From NCBI GenBank assembly GCA_905221605.1, contig CAJNDS010002441.1, positions 324,001 to 388,000 of the forward strand: a stretch of DNA of 64,000 nucleotides, given 5' to 3'. Positions within the stretch are counted from its first letter, which is position 1, and each line of letters begins with the position of its first letter. The notes beneath the pieces are model-generated. The model made no database searches, was not told the DNA's origin, and saw only the letters and a list, made by a program, of their open reading frames with translations. Shown piece by piece: positions 1 to 10,386 of this stretch. The stretch is from Symbiodinium natans. Its lineage: Eukaryota; Sar; Dinophyceae; Suessiales; Symbiodiniaceae. Both the position numbers and the translations under genes were made by a program.

Positions 1-548
1 AACCGAATCTTCGCTCGTTCACTACGACCCCTAGCCGTAGCCCAAGTAGCAAGCCTGTCCATGCCAGTGTCTGGCCCTGGCCCTGCATGGTCTTGAGTTG
101 AGCGTTACCCTGAAGACTGCGGTGGCCACGAGGCTAGCCCCCCTTTATCGTTCTTGTCCGTTTGGGTCACACGGGCGTCTTGCCTTGCTGGTTGCAGCCT
201 AAGTTTGACCATTGAGTTCAAATCAGCAATCACCTAGGCTCCAGTTTTATTTGGCTGGCAGACAAATTGACGTGAAACAGTCCATACTCGCCTCGGCTTC
301 CTGCCGAGAAGCGTTTGGAACAAGCAGACACGGATCCGGTCTCCTTCCCCCCAACCCAACCCTGGCCCACGCCCCCCACTCCCTCCCGGCCTGCGGGACC
401 CCTCTGCCTGGCTTGGAGGAGTTGCAAACCGATGCTGTTGGGGTGGGGTGTCTGCGACCCCTCGCCCTCGCTTTCCAGCCTGCCGACCGGCTGCCGAGGC
501 GGAAAGGCGAGCGCTTACGATTAAGGGACAATGTAGAAGCACCCTAGA
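1..548. other. left-edge stretch, no gene assigned
   Basis: About half a kilobase without telomere-like repeats. Several frames stay open for 60-130 codons on both strands, but none has a recognisable motif, a convincing splice context or a preferred strand. It may contain an exon of a gene lying to the left, which I cannot resolve. Confidence 0.3.
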
Positions 549-960
549 AAATGGCCCTAAACCCCAACCCTTATCCTCAACCCTAAACCCTAAAAGCTGC
601 TCCAATGCTTGACTGACTGGAACTTGCATTCCTTGCGCCTATGAACTGTTAGCACACAATCTCCATGAACCCTACACCGTGCACACCTAACCCTAAACCC
701 TAAAGCCCCCAACTCTAAGACCTACACCAAAAGCACTAGCTGGACATCGGACGCGGCTTAGGGTTCAGGGTTTAGGGTTTAGGGTTTTGGGCGTAGGGCT
801 TAGGCCTTAGGGCTTAGGGTTTAGGGTTTACTTAGGGTTTCGCGTTTAGGGTGTAGGGTCGTTTAGCCAAAAGGTTTAGGGTCCCGCTTTAGGATTTAGA
901 GGGAAGTTTAGGAGTCAGTTAGGGTTTGGGACTGTCAGATTTTGGGGTGTAGGGTTTGGG
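549..960. repeat. mixed telomere-like tracts
   Basis: CCCTAAA-type units at about 549-590 and 686-705 are followed by TTTAGGG-type units from about 757 to 960. Many copies have one-base changes. This is the C-then-G order seen around exons, but the 60-bp segments between them show no clear coding signal. Confidence 0.8.
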
Positions 961-999
961 TGGCGGGACTTGCGGCTTCGGCAGGAAGAACCAGTATCA

Positions 1000-1086
1000 C
1001 AAAGCAAAAGGAAAGGAAAGGGAAAGGAAAGGGAAAGGAAAGGGAATGGAAAGGGAAGGGAAGGGAAGGGAAGGGAAGGAAGGACG
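1000..1086 (+). repeat. GGAAA/GGGAA purine microsatellite
   Basis: A purine-only tract of alternating AAAGG and AAGGG units, between two TTTAGGG-type regions. It gives spurious lysine/glycine-rich open frames. Confidence 0.9.
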
Positions 1087-1214
1087 TAAACAGTTTGGGC
1101 GAGAAACAGGGCGAGAGAGTGCGAGAAAATTACCCTGAGGGTGCGGTTTAGGGTTTAGGGTTTGGGGTTAAGGGTTTAGGGTTTAGGGTTCTTTAGACGC
1201 TAGGGCTTAGGGCT

Positions 1215-1800
1215 TCACTGTTTAAATATGCAGACTTGACTCTCCGCCCGAGTCCAAAACCCTGAACCCCCTATAGTAGAAGCCAAAAAAGCTGGAAACT
1301 CAATAGCCTCAACCCCTAAGAGTATAGTATAGGGAATCCCAGCACTATTTGTCCTTCAAAAAGGCTTCCAATATTTTGGGGTCTACTGTAATTCCCTGAA
1401 CCCTGAAACCCTGAAAGCCCCTGAGCCGCCCCCATATGAGAAGCGCAGGAAGCTCAACTTCGCAAAGGATCCCATGGTATTGGCCTCAGAGCCAGAGGCA
1501 AACGCTTCGAATCTAAATGTTGAGGGTTTGGGATTTATTTAGGCTTTTTTGGGTTTGGTATTTCTGGTTCCAACCAAGAAGAGCTGACCATCCTTCCTAC
1601 TTGCAAGGCTCTTCCAAGGTACCTATTCCCGAATTCCATAGTAAGAGCAAAAACCTTCTTCAACCCTAAAGGGACCACGTTGTTACCCTTAGACTGAAGT
1701 ATGAGTATAGCATATTGGGGCCTAGGGAGGGCTCCGCGATTTAGGATTGAGGGTGCCCAAACTCGCCACGTCTCACACCCCACCCCCACCCCCCGTTTGT
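1215..1800. other. intergenic or intronic stretch
   Basis: Mostly unique sequence with isolated degenerate CCCTGAA and TTTGGGG words. There is an 89-codon minus-strand open frame but no family resemblance. No feature can be supported. Confidence 0.3.
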
Positions 1801-1930
1801 GCAAGAAGTTGAGATTTGGGGTTTAGGGTTTAGGGTTCAGGAACAAGGTTTCGGGGAAGGGTGTGTCATCAACTCAGTGGACCACTGCACCCCCTCCACA
1901 CCCTCAAGACCGAAGCATACTCGTAAACCC

Positions 1931-2019
1931 TACTTGGAGGCTCATGGGTACTTATACCCCAATTAGAAGTCTATACTTATGACCTACTTATATGGCTTAG
2001 GGCCCTGAACCTGCAAGTA
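1931..2019. mobile_element. MITE family B, copy 1
   Basis: Begins TACTTGGAGGCTCATGGGTA and ends with the diverged complement (GAACCTGCAAGTA). The centre holds the family's TTATA-rich arms. It is followed within about 10 bp by a family C copy. Confidence 0.6.
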
Positions 2020-2029
2020 GCCCTGAACA

Positions 2030-2123
2030 TCTATTTACCTCATTAATATATACTCGGGCCCCGAAGTCCCTATAGAGCAAGTACTTAAAGGCCCCAAGTA
2101 TTCCCCATTTAGGTACATGGACT
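2030..2123. mobile_element. MITE family C, partial copy
   Basis: Contains the family signature: a TACTCGGGCC arm, AAGTCCCTATA, the AAGTACTT turn, GGCCCCAAGTA and the end AGGTACATGGAC. The left terminus is degraded. Confidence 0.65.
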
Positions 2124-2193
2124 CCAAACCCTAAAACCTATACCCTAAACCCTAAACCCCAAACCCCGTTTAGGTGCATGGACCCTTCTGGGG

Positions 2194-2271
2194 TAAGCCC
2201 TCGGACGCCCTCTTCTAACACGGACAACGCAATGGCTAGGACAGCGAACGCAACCCGCGTGCCTGAAGCCG
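2194..2271 (+). CDS. candidate internal exon
   Basis: Open from a GTAAG-type acceptor to a donor GCCG|GTTTAGGG. It reads NTDNAMARTANATRVPEA near its end. CCCTAAA repeats lie upstream and TTTAGGG repeats directly downstream. The family is unknown. The minus strand is also open, so strand rests on the repeat orientation. Confidence 0.3.
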
Positions 2272-2399
2272 GTTTAGGGTTTAGGGTTTCGGGTTGAGGG
2301 TTTAGGGTTTAAGGAGGGAAACGCCGCAAAGGCGGGAACAGCCGCTCCGCTCGCCTGGCAGAGGACATGAAGAGGCACACCAGCCAAATGATTGGCTTT

Positions 2400-3010
2400 T
2401 GCATGTGGAGTTTGAGGGTTGAGGGTTGAGGCGAGTGTTCAAAGAAATTAGGGAGTTTGGATCTTGGTTCTGGGCCGTTGAAAGCCCTAAACCCTGAATG
2501 GGTTCTGGGTGGTTTTTGTAAGGCCCGAAGCCCGACACCCGAAACCTCCAGTTCTGAGGGCTTTGAAGGCTTCGGGCTTGGGTGTCTGGGTGTAAATGCA
2601 GGCTAGTAGGATTTCCTGATGAGTCTTGGAAGATGAAGTGTTTCATGAAATTACAAGAGCTTCAGAAGGTTCACGGGGCTTGAGAGTGTCAGGTGAGATG
2701 CGTGTTCACTCCAACCTTCCTCTTGCCACTGCCAGGCACAAGCACTGCAGACTGAGCGGCGCAAGTTTGTAATGTTTAGGGTTGCAGGGACTTAGGGAAG
2801 TTAGAGTACATCATTCAATGTAGCACATCTTTCCTGGAGCATTTGCTTCCCTTTAGCACGTAGCATAATTTGTTGCCTTGCAGTTCAAGTCTCACTTCAA
2901 CATAATTCAATAATCTTGCAAGGCTTATTCATTTAAGTCTCATACGCGGACTATGTTCTGTGCAAAGACATATTTGCTGCAAAAAGGATCCTTTTTTCTG
3001 CCTGGGCTAA
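2400..3010. other. unassigned stretch
   Basis: Weak TTGAGGG and CCCTAAA words around 2400-2500, then about 500 bp of unique sequence to 3010. A short open piece at 2744-2775 (QALQTERRK) follows a CAG but cannot be confirmed. Confidence 0.25.
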
Positions 3011-3089
3011 CGCTGAGCAAGAAACCCTAAACCCTATATAAACCCTAAACCCCAAACCCGCGCAGCCCTTCCCTGACCGCGTGATACAG

Positions 3090-3466
3090 GAGTGGCCGGC
3101 TTCCCCGTCTTCCTCTGATGTCGAGGAGGACCAGAATCCAGGACCATCTACGTCTACGGTACCTCCCAATGTGACAAATCCGACGTCCTACGCGCCCGGG
3201 ATGCAAAGCACTTCCTCGCCTCGGCCAGTAGTAGTGCCGTGGGCGCAGCGGCGTTTCCTTTCCCATCGGCGGAAGCCTCGCCGGAGGCAATTGCACACGC
3301 CAACTGGGCGGCCATGCTCACAGAGGTGCCACGGATCAGCCACATGGAACCAGAGGTGGAGGATGGCGGCGAATCTCCGTCCAAGCGCCCGCGTCGCACC
3401 AGCCGGCCATACGGCCCTACTGTTGAAGCCCGAAACAGATCCGAGCGCACGGCATCCCGCGTAGAC
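3090..3466 (+). CDS. candidate exon(s), low-complexity protein
   Basis: A 380-bp island between two CCCTAAA tracts, open in two plus frames. The first frame (from about 3090, after ATACAG) is Ser/Pro/Asp-rich. The second (about 3141-3466, after TCCAG) contains AHANWAAMLTEVPRIS and the basic cluster SPSKRPRRTS, which resembles a nuclear localisation signal. Both cannot be coding without an intron or frame change between them. It is probably part of a disordered, possibly nuclear, protein. No homologue recognised. Confidence 0.35.
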
Positions 3467-3483
3467 CCTACACCCTAAACCCT

Positions 3484-3572
3484 AAACTAACCCTAAACCC
3501 TAAACCCTAAACCCTAAACCCTAAACCCTAAACCCTAAACCCTAAACCCTAAACCCTAAACCCTAAACCCTA
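3484..3572 (-). repeat. CCCTAAA array
   Basis: About thirteen nearly perfect CCCTAAA units, the first clean array from the left edge. Confidence 0.95.
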
Positions 3573-3602
3573 GAGCCTGACTGCTCCTGCCAGGCTGCGC
3601 CT

Positions 3603-3660
3603 GTGGCTCCGTCCATCCTACGGCGCCCGTCCATGCAGCAGGACCACGAAAGGGCCCTTT
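3603..3660 (+). CDS. candidate short exon
   Basis: Follows GCTCCTGCCAG and reads AAPVAPSILRRPSMQQDHER. It is open up to a poly-T/poly-G run. CCCTAAA lies upstream and TTTAGGG downstream. Family unknown. Confidence 0.25.
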
Positions 3661-4060
3661 CTAAAGGTTTTTTTTTTTTGGTGGGGGGGGGGGTTCTGGT
3701 AGGGTTCTAAGTGTAGCCAACAACGCGGTTTAGGGTTTAGGGTTTAGGGTTTAGGGTTCAGGGTTTAGGGTTTAGGGTTTAGGGCGATCTGGGCCTCGGT
3801 GACAGGTTTTACTGTTCGGGTTAGGATTCCAGTGTGTGCCTAGAGCTTGGGGGAGTAACGTCGATTCCCTTCAACAATGGAGAAGTGTACTCTCTAGCTA
3901 TGTCGAACCTGGCAAGCTGAAATTCCTACGCCTCTGCACAGCCTCTGACAGCGCTATCCTCCCAGGGAACACGTAGGGAAACACGCATCATATCTACATA
4001 ATATCCCTAAACCCTAACCATTAAACCCTAAACCCTCAACCGCTAAACCGCTAACGTCAG

Positions 4061-4191
4061 GGCTACGTTGGGGCGATCTTTGGGTTACCGCGCTTTCCGG
4101 CGTCTGGTCCATTATTAGGAGGCGGCGCCGGCATCGGCAGCACCCGCGCCAGCTCCCCGCGAGCAGGGACTGAACGGAAACCGCCATTCAG
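4061..4191 (+). CDS. candidate internal exon with GC donor
   Basis: A 131-bp frame opens after AACGTCAG and ends CATTCAG|GCAAGG, a consensus-like GC donor. The peptide starts GYVGAIFGLPRF and contains the Gly-rich run LLGGGAGIGSTRASSP. CCCTAAA words precede the acceptor, and TTTAGGG units start 6 bp after the donor. Family not recognised. The splice context makes this one of the better anonymous exons. Confidence 0.45.
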
Positions 4192-4407
4192 GCAAGGGTT
4201 TAGGGTTGAGGGTTTAGGGTTTAGGGTTTAGGGTTACTAGGGTTTAGGGCTTCGTGTGTCTTACGTGAGCAGTCATTCCATTCGTGACACCTCAGCCGTA
4301 AGCCCTCTAAGCACCATCAGGAAAATCCTTCAACAGCCAGACCAATCCTTCAGTCTAAGCCTTTCAAAGATAAATAAGAGTGCGATCTAAAGTAGCTGGC
4401 TGGTTCT

Positions 4408-4529
4408 TAGTAGGGAATGAGGGAATGAGGTACCCTATATCCCCTATATTATATATATATATATATATCTATATACCCATGAAGGGATTATGTAGGGTAC
4501 CTCAGACCTCATTCCCCCATTCCCTACTA
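4408..4529. mobile_element. MITE family D, copy 1
   Basis: Imperfect palindrome. The left arm is TAGTAGGGAATGAGGGAATG and the right arm ends CATTCCCCCATTCCCTACTA. An AT-dinucleotide run fills the centre. Confidence 0.8.
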
Positions 4530-4599
4530 AAACCCAGGGTGAAGAGAGGCCTCTGTTGTCTCAGTCAGGCTTGGGCATGTCTGGAGTCGTTTGAGGGAA

Positions 4600-5150
4600 G
4601 CATCAGGGTTTGCGGTTTTAGGAGGCTTAGGGGGTTTAGGGTTTGCGGTTCGGGGTTTGGGTTCGGGCCTGAGGATTTTTATTGCTTTGGGTGTAGGGTT
4701 GAGGGTTGAGGGTTGAGGGTTAGGGTTCAGGGTTTAGGGCTTAGGGCTTAGGATTTAGGGTGTAGGGTTTAGGGTTGAGGGTTAGGAATCAGGGTTTAGG
4801 GCGTAGTACAAAAAAGGCAGTCGGCAATTGAGTGACCAGGATGCTACATCCCACCAAACCAAAGTGGTTCGGAGGGAACCTTTAACCCTTCAGGGTTTTT
4901 TACGGGCTTGTTGTTTGTTTGTCTGTGTGTGTGTGTTTTTTTTTTTTTTTTCCTTGGGGGGGGGGGGGGCAGGTTTTATTAGGGTTCTTAGGTTTTAGGG
5001 TTTTAGCGTTTTTTTTTTTTTTTTGGGGGGGGGGGGGGGGGGTTTGGGCTTCAGTTTCAGCTTTCGTACAAGTCTCGGTCCCACAACCTCAAGCCGTAGG
5101 CTGAGCATTCACGACTTGACAGAAAGACCCCCTGAATCTCCCTCTCGCGA
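4600..5150. repeat. degenerate TTTAGGG block with homopolymers
   Basis: Heavily mutated TTTAGGG/TTGAGGG words (about 4600-4800), a short unique piece, then two poly-T/poly-G pairs (4936-4969, 5010-5043). A short open piece after TTTCAG at 5060 (FVQVSVPQPQAVG, then stop) is noted but not called. Confidence 0.6.
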
Positions 5151-5154
5151 AGCC

Positions 5155-5320
5155 CAAAACCCTAAACCGTAAAATCCTAGACCCCAAACCCTAAACCCTA
5201 GCCCTAAACCCTAAACCCTAAACCCTAAACCCTAAACCCTAAACCCTAAACCCTAAACCCTAAACCCTAAACCCTAAACCCTAACCCCCAAACCCCAAAC
5301 CCCAAACCCTCAACCCTCAA
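5155..5320 (-). repeat. CCCTAAA array
   Basis: About 85 bp of perfect units in the middle, shading into CCCCAAA and CCCTCAA at the right end, just before a candidate exon. Confidence 0.95.
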
Positions 5321-5324
5321 CACC

Positions 5325-5411
5325 GCCCCCTCCCCCGGCCGAGAAGAGGCCCCAGACCTTTAGCGCTTCTGATGCCGAGCCGGCTCGTGGAGGATTTCCT
5401 TGCGCCCCAAG
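5325..5411 (+). CDS. candidate internal exon
   Basis: A GC-rich island squeezed between a CCCTAAA array and a TTTAGGG array. Two frames are open. One reads RPLALLMPSRLVEDFLAPQGW up to a G|GTTTAGGG donor. The other is Pro-rich, with TFSASDAEPARGGFP. Frame and family are unresolved. Confidence 0.35.
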
Positions 5412-5413
5412 GC

Positions 5414-5505
5414 TGGGGTTTAGGGTTTAGGGTTTAGGGTTTAGGGTTTAGGGTTTAGGGTTTAGGGTTTAGGGTTTAGGGTTTAGGGTTTAAGGTTTAG
5501 CCTTT
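5414..5505 (+). repeat. TTTAGGG array
   Basis: Eleven perfect units followed by mutated ones. It starts immediately after the island at 5325-5411 and would form the 5' end of the next intron. Confidence 0.95.
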
Positions 5506-5509
5506 AGGG

Positions 5510-6235
5510 TTTTGGGTTTGGGCTTTGGATTTTAGGGCTTTGGGTTCGGGATTTCAAAGGGGCTTGGGGGCGTTGTTTTTTGGGGGGATAGGCCTGTGTA
5601 TGGGCTCAGAGGATTTAAGGCTTGTTAAGGGTTTGGGTGGGGTGGGGAGGGGGGAGATGGGTTGTCAGGTTCCACATTGATTGTTTAGGATTTAGGGTCC
5701 AAGGGTATAAGGGGTGGCTGTGGGGTTATAGGTGTGTAGCTACTTTTGTCCTCCACGAGCTTCATTCCCCGAACCTACAACCCTACACCCTACATCCTAA
5801 ACCCAAGCCCCCAAGCCTACGCCTCGGATCACCAAGTTTAGTGCCTGTTTAGGGGGGGTTTAGGTTTTAGGGTTTATGGTTTAGAGCTTAGGGTTCTGCC
5901 TCAAATTCCACAAGAGTCGACCAGCCTTTTCGATAAAGCCCAATAGTAACCTTCATGCACCTGTTGCCCAAAAGACAGCGCGCTCTTCTCTTGCCCAGGA
6001 TCCCTGGGCCACCTCGTATGTATTCCAAAACTCCGGTTGCTGTTTCTGGGGTGTGGAGGGAGGTGCACTTATAGCTCATCTGTTCCCATACAATAAGAGT
6101 ACAAAGGCACCCGCAACTGAACCTAAGTCTGAAGCACGACCTCGAGGCGAGAGTTGACAAGGTTTAGGGTTTAGAGCTCCCTAGGCTTCTATGCTCTGCG
6201 CAGGTCGCACTTCCCCCGGCCACCCTTCACCTAAA
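5510..6235. other. unassigned stretch
   Basis: TTTGGG-type degenerate repeats, then about 280 bp of unique sequence (5885-6165) with a 90-codon minus-strand frame of no recognisable family. No supported gene. Confidence 0.25.
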
Positions 6236-6237
6236 GC

Positions 6238-6370
6238 CTATAACCCTAAACCGCAAACCCCAAACCCCAAACCCTAAACCCTAAACCCCAAACCCCAAAC
6301 GCCAAACCCCAAACCCTAAACCCTAAACCCTAAACCCTAAACCCTAAACCCTAAACCCTAAACCCTAAAC
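6238..6370 (-). repeat. CCCTAAA/CCCCAAA array
   Basis: Starts as CCCCAAA variants and becomes perfect CCCTAAA toward 6370, adjoining an open island. Confidence 0.95.
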
Positions 6371-6493
6371 CTCCTGAGATGAGCCCGAAGCTGATCCCTA
6401 CCCTTGAAGTTCCCAAACCCGAACATGAGGAAAGGGTGCCGAGCCCTGAAGAAAGGGAACCCTCAACAACATCGGAAGTACTTTGGAAAGGGT
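6371..6493 (+). CDS. candidate exon, acidic Pro/Glu-rich
   Basis: Open from the end of the repeat. It reads EMSPKLIPTLEVPKPEHEER, then VPSPEEREPSTTSEVLW, up to AAAGG|GTAGTA, a possible donor. A PEST-like composition suggests a flexible linker. No family. Confidence 0.3.
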
Positions 6494-6735
6494 AGTAATG
6501 GAAGGGTCCCTATATCTTCCGACGACAGTCTTCAGGAATATCATAAGTATATAATAAGTAAGGGACACAAGGGTCCTCATCTTCCGTCTCACATTCCTGA
6601 TTTTCCCTATCCGGAGTTCCCACTCTAAGCCCTAAACCCTAAACCCTAAGCCCTAAACCCTAAACCCTAAACCCTAAACCCTAAACCCTAAATCCTAAAC
6701 CCTAAACCCTAAACTCACTCTAAGCCCTAGCCCCT

Positions 6736-6804
6736 CAGACCACCTGGCCGAAGTGGCACGGCGATGTTCGGTTCACGCCACCTGGGACGCAAACCAACAT
6801 GGGC
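6736..6804 (+). CDS. candidate internal exon
   Basis: Follows TAGCCCCTCAG and reads HLAEVARRCSVHATWDANQH. CCCTAAA lies upstream and GGGCTTAGGG directly downstream. Family unknown. Confidence 0.35.
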
Positions 6805-7041
6805 TTAGGGTTTGGGGTTTAGGGTTTAGGGTTTAGGGTTTAGGGTTTAGGGTTTTGGCCCCTCGGGCTCGCGGCTTCTTCATTTGCTTCCGTGTATCGA
6901 GTGTACCGAGCCCGAAGCCCAGGAACCTGCCAAAAACCTCTGCAACTCTGAGACCCATACTTCAGGGTTTAGGGTTTAGGGTTTAGGGTTTAGGGTTTAG
7001 GGTTTAGGGCGAGCCCTAAGATCTCCCTCCCCCTTCAATAG

Positions 7042-7092
7042 CAAGAGACCGACGCCCACTTGGCCAGCCTCATTCCTAAATGCCTGAGTCAG
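7042..7092 (+). CDS. candidate short exon
   Basis: Acceptor CCCTTCAATAG, peptide QETDAHLASLIPKCLSQ, GC-type donor CAG|GGCACAGG or CAGG|GCACAG. TTTAGGG arrays lie about 30 bp upstream. Confidence 0.35.
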
Positions 7093-7476
7093 GGCACAGG
7101 GGGGTTTTCAAAGATTACCGGGCTTGGGGGGTTCAAGGGTCTTCAGGATTTTGGGGGGGGCTTGTGCTTGTGCTAAGTTGGACGTCGCGGCCGAAGATCC
7201 TCCTGGTCAACGGCAGGCGATGGGCACATGAGGTCTTCTGTTCAGGGCTGCCTAGCCTGCCCGCATCTCTGTAGGCTTTGTCTTCTATACTCCTTAGGGT
7301 GAGCCACAAGGGTATAAGGCTTTAGGTTTGAAAAGTTTAAACCCCAAACCCTAAACCCTACACCCATACGGCTTTCCCTAGCCCAGGGCCCAAACCTGTG
7401 CATCCCCCGCCTGGCAGCCGAAGCTCGCTGAACCCTAAACTGCCCTAAACCCTAAACCCTCAACCCTAAGCCCCTG

Positions 7477-7961
7477 CATTCCTTCATTCCTTCATCCCTT
7501 CATTCATTCATTCCTTCATTCCTTCATTCCTTCACTCCTTCATTCCTTCATTCCTTCATTCCGTCATTCCGTCATTCCGTCATTCCGTCATTCCTTCATT
7601 CCTTCATTCCTTCATTCCTTCATTCCTTCATTCCTTCATCCTTCATTCCTTCATTCCTTCATTCCTTCATTCCTTCATTCCTTCATTCCTTCATTCCTTC
7701 ATTCCTTCATTCCTTCATCCCTTCATCCCTTCATCCCTTCATCCCTTCATCCCTTCATCCCTTCATCCCTTCATCCCTTCATCCCTTCATCCCTTCATCC
7801 CTTCATCCCTTCATCCCTTCATCCCTTCATTCCTTCATCCCTTCATCCCTTCATCCCTTCATTCCTTCATTCCTTCATTCCTTCATTCCTTCATTCCTTC
7901 ATTCCTTCATTCCTTCATTCCTTCATTCCTTCATTCCTTCATTCCTTCACTCCTTCATTCA
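7477..7961 (+). repeat. 485-bp octamer microsatellite (TTCATTCC)n
   Basis: An almost unbroken array of 8-bp units CATTCCTT. Internal blocks are converted to CATTCCGT (about 7556-7590) or CATCCCTT (about 7715-7860), as expected from local homogenisation. It is pyrimidine-rich on the plus strand and ends 25 bp before an AG acceptor. Confidence 0.97.
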
Positions 7962-7985
7962 CTGATTCGTTGCTCTGTTGCTCAG

Positions 7986-8039
7986 TGGCAGGTGTCCCTG
8001 TATGGCGATCCAGCAAGTGTCGCGCCGTGCTTGCAAGAC
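7986..8039 (+). CDS. candidate exon after microsatellite
   Basis: Strong acceptor TTGCTCTGTTGCTCAG. The peptide is WQVSLYGDPASVAPCLQDVF, staying open to about 8100. Family unknown. The upstream octamer array could serve as an extended polypyrimidine tract. Confidence 0.4.
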
Positions 8040-8465
8040 GTCTTTTTTTATGTAGACCCAAACCTGCGCTTCAACCCTAAACCCGAAACTGTAGTAAGGG
8101 CTTCAAAGTGAAAACCCAAAACCCTGCAGCCTAACCCTAAAACCTAAACGCACTGAACCACAGGCCATGAACCACAGGGGCGGAGGGGGGAACCCCAAAA
8201 TCAAAACCCACCATGAACCAAAACTACAATCCCCAGTTATACCCCAAAAAGCATAGAACTCCCTCAAAGGGACCCCCCCAAAAAGGTAATTACCCCTATT
8301 TTCGCAAACCCCCACATGGGCTCGGCCCGCTCTGCCAAAAGTCGGGGCTTGTCAGGTTGCCCCGCATCTCTGGGGTTTTTGGCGGCTGTCGGCACCACAC
8401 CCCGGAAGCCCGAGACACTTGTAGAGGGTTCAGGGTCTAGGGTTTAGGGTTTAGGGTTTAGGGTA

Positions 8466-8573
8466 GGCCCTTGGGATATTTATATATTTTCCCTTATTGG
8501 GTTTATGGGATCATACTCCGGATTGTTGTTGTTTTTTTTTCAGAGGGCTTTATGGGCCATCCTAGAGAGTGTA
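8466..8573. mobile_element. repeat family N, copy 1
   Basis: Shares GGCCCTTGGGATATTT at the start and GGGCCATCCTAGA near the end with a diverged copy at 13172-13273. No open frame. Confidence 0.6.
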
Positions 8574-8611
8574 GTTTGGGCTGAAGGTTTAGCTTACCCT
8601 TGTACATACAA

Positions 8612-8725
8612 GTAGGGTATATTTTTCTTGTACCCCCAAAAGGACACCCGGTATATACACTCACCAACATTCCAAATACACTCACCAAGAACAGTAATAT
8701 GAACCTTATAAACCCTACTTCGCAT
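8612..8725. mobile_element. repeat family J, copy 1
   Basis: Matches 55610-55690 in inverse orientation, sharing ACACCCGGTATATACACTCACCAA-type sequence and CCCCCAAAAGG. Confidence 0.6.
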
Positions 8726-8944
8726 GAACAATGTTGAGTATACCCAGCAACTAGTTTCGAGCTCCCTGCCTAAAGGCCTGCGTGTAACTTGCGGGGGCAT
8801 GTAGGTGTGTTGCATGGGTACTTGGGGATCCTAGGCCCTAAACCCTATAAACCTTAAACCCTAAATCCTCTAAACCCCAAACCCTAAACCCTAAACCCTA
8901 AACCCTAAACCCTAAACCCTAAACTGAAGCCGTAAACCAACTAG

Positions 8945-9050
8945 GACTCGGAGTAGCCCCTTATTTCCTTTTTGTAGGGTTGGGTTTCCCTTACAATATA
9001 CCCTTGAAACCCAAAACGGTAGCCTGTTTATTCCTAGGTTACTTCTGGGT
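8945..9050. mobile_element. MITE family F, copy 1
   Basis: Arms GACTCGGAGTAGCCCCTTATT and CCTAGGTTACTTCTGGGTCG, with a central AAACGGTA. The same layout occurs at 33134, 36314 and 56642. Confidence 0.65.
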
Positions 9051-9054
9051 CGCC

Positions 9055-9172
9055 CTAAACCCTAAACCCGAAACCCTAAACCCTATAACCAATAACCCTG
9101 TAACCCTGTAAACCCTATAAACCCTGAAAACCCTAAAACCCCAAACCCTATATAAACCCTATAAACCCAACC
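9055..9172 (-). repeat. degenerate CCCTAAA/CCCTATAA tract
   Basis: CCCTAAA words with extra TA or G insertions, ending at the acceptor of the 9181 exon. Confidence 0.85.
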
Positions 9173-9180
9173 CTGCCCAG

Positions 9181-9240
9181 GGAATGGCCATGCTCCAGCT
9201 GCAGATGCGAAGCGCCTGCTGCACCTGGATCTAGGCAGCG
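9181..9240 (+). CDS. candidate exon, methyltransferase-like LDLGSG
   Basis: Exactly 60 bp between a CCCTGCCCAG acceptor and a perfect donor, GCAGCG|GTAAGA. It reads NGHAPAADAKRLLHLDLGSG and enters and leaves the frame out of phase 0. LLHLDLGSG matches motif I (hydrophobic stretch then D-x-G-x-G) of class I SAM-dependent methyltransferases. One motif is not enough to assign substrate or subfamily, and the neighbouring exons are not identified. Confidence 0.45.
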
Positions 9241-9405
9241 GTAAGAAAAGGATAGCGGCACCAGGGTTGAGGGTTTAGGGTTTAGGGTTTAGGGTTTAGG
9301 GTTTAGGGAGGGTGCTGATTTTTCAGGGTTTTTGGGGCTGTAGGGTGTTGGAGCTTTATAGCTTTAGGGGCTTGAGGGTTTGTTGTTTTCGGGTTAGGGT
9401 TTCAG

Positions 9406-9463
9406 GGTCATCCGAAAGCCAGACGTCCAGAAGCTCTACTGCCTGAAAGCCCTGAAGAGCTGA
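9406..9463 (+). CDS. candidate terminal exon
   Basis: After GGTTTCAG the frame reads VIRKPDVQKLYCLKALKS and stops at TGA (9461). TTTAGGG words are upstream and CCCTAAA downstream. It may end the gene of the 9181 exon, but the phases do not join directly. Confidence 0.3.
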
Positions 9464-9779
9464 ACTTTAAAAAAACAATCCCAAATGCCAAAGCCACACA
9501 GCGCACACTCACCACATCCTGAACCCAGCCCCTCAAACCTCCCGAACCCTAATGCCTAAACCCTAAACCCTAAACCCTAAACCCTGAACCGGCTAGCAGT
9601 CGAGATCCGACCGGGCTCGTTCTAACAGGCCTATGATGCCCAGCAGCGGCTTTCTTCTCATAATCCTAAACCCTGAACCCTAAACCCTAAACCCTAAACC
9701 CCCCTTAAGCACAAATTGGCCTTAAAGGATCCCCCCCCCCCCCCCTGCCCAGCCTAGCAAGGGTTTTAGGATGTCGGGG

Positions 9780-10140
9780 CTGCCTGGGAGGAGGGCTTAG
9801 GGTTTGGGGTTTAGGGTTTAGGGTTTAGGGTTTAGGGTTTAGGGTTTAGAACCCTAAACACCTAGACCCCTGGACCCCTAAACCCCTCATGAGACCCCTA
9901 AGCCCCTAAACCCCACATCCCTCAACCCCAAACACCTAAACCCCCAAAAAAGGGTTTTCACGATGGACGGGGGGCTCCTTGCACCACGTGGCAAGCCATT
10001 GGTCCACATCCCATCCCCTCAAGCCTCCGATATATGGACCCTCCTCAACCCTTCTGAAACACTCAGCCCTAATCCCCAACATGAACCCAGAGCCCAGAAC
10101 CCTGATACCCCCTCCAAAAAATAAATCAGAAACGACTTAA
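9780..10140. other. repeat block and unassigned unique stretch
   Basis: A TTTAGGG array (9797-9849) is followed by CCCCTAAA-like words to 9950 and about 190 bp of unique sequence, open in one plus frame but without motifs. Confidence 0.3.
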
Positions 10141-10386
10141 AAACAAAACAATGCACGTAAGGCATTGGGAGTGCATTCACTGTTGGTGCTAGGGGGCTTC
10201 AGTCTTTGTAGGAACCCGTATGCCATCAAAATTACTCTTGGCTGGGTTTAGGTCTAGGATACCTTTCTTAGGGATCAAGACTCAGCATGCCCCCAAAAAT
10301 TATGCAAAAAGGGTTAAGGGTTTAGGGTTTAGGTGTAAGGGTAAGTATCAGCCCCCCTCGCGGCCCTTTCGGGGGTGTCCAGCGCA

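Noticed and set aside
942-1151. Lys/Gly/Glu-rich frames
   Set aside because: Produced by the GGAAA/GGGAA purine microsatellite.
3484-3572. CCCTAAA array as a chromosome end
   Set aside because: Arrays are short, internal and of both orientations throughout the window, with unique sequence on both sides.
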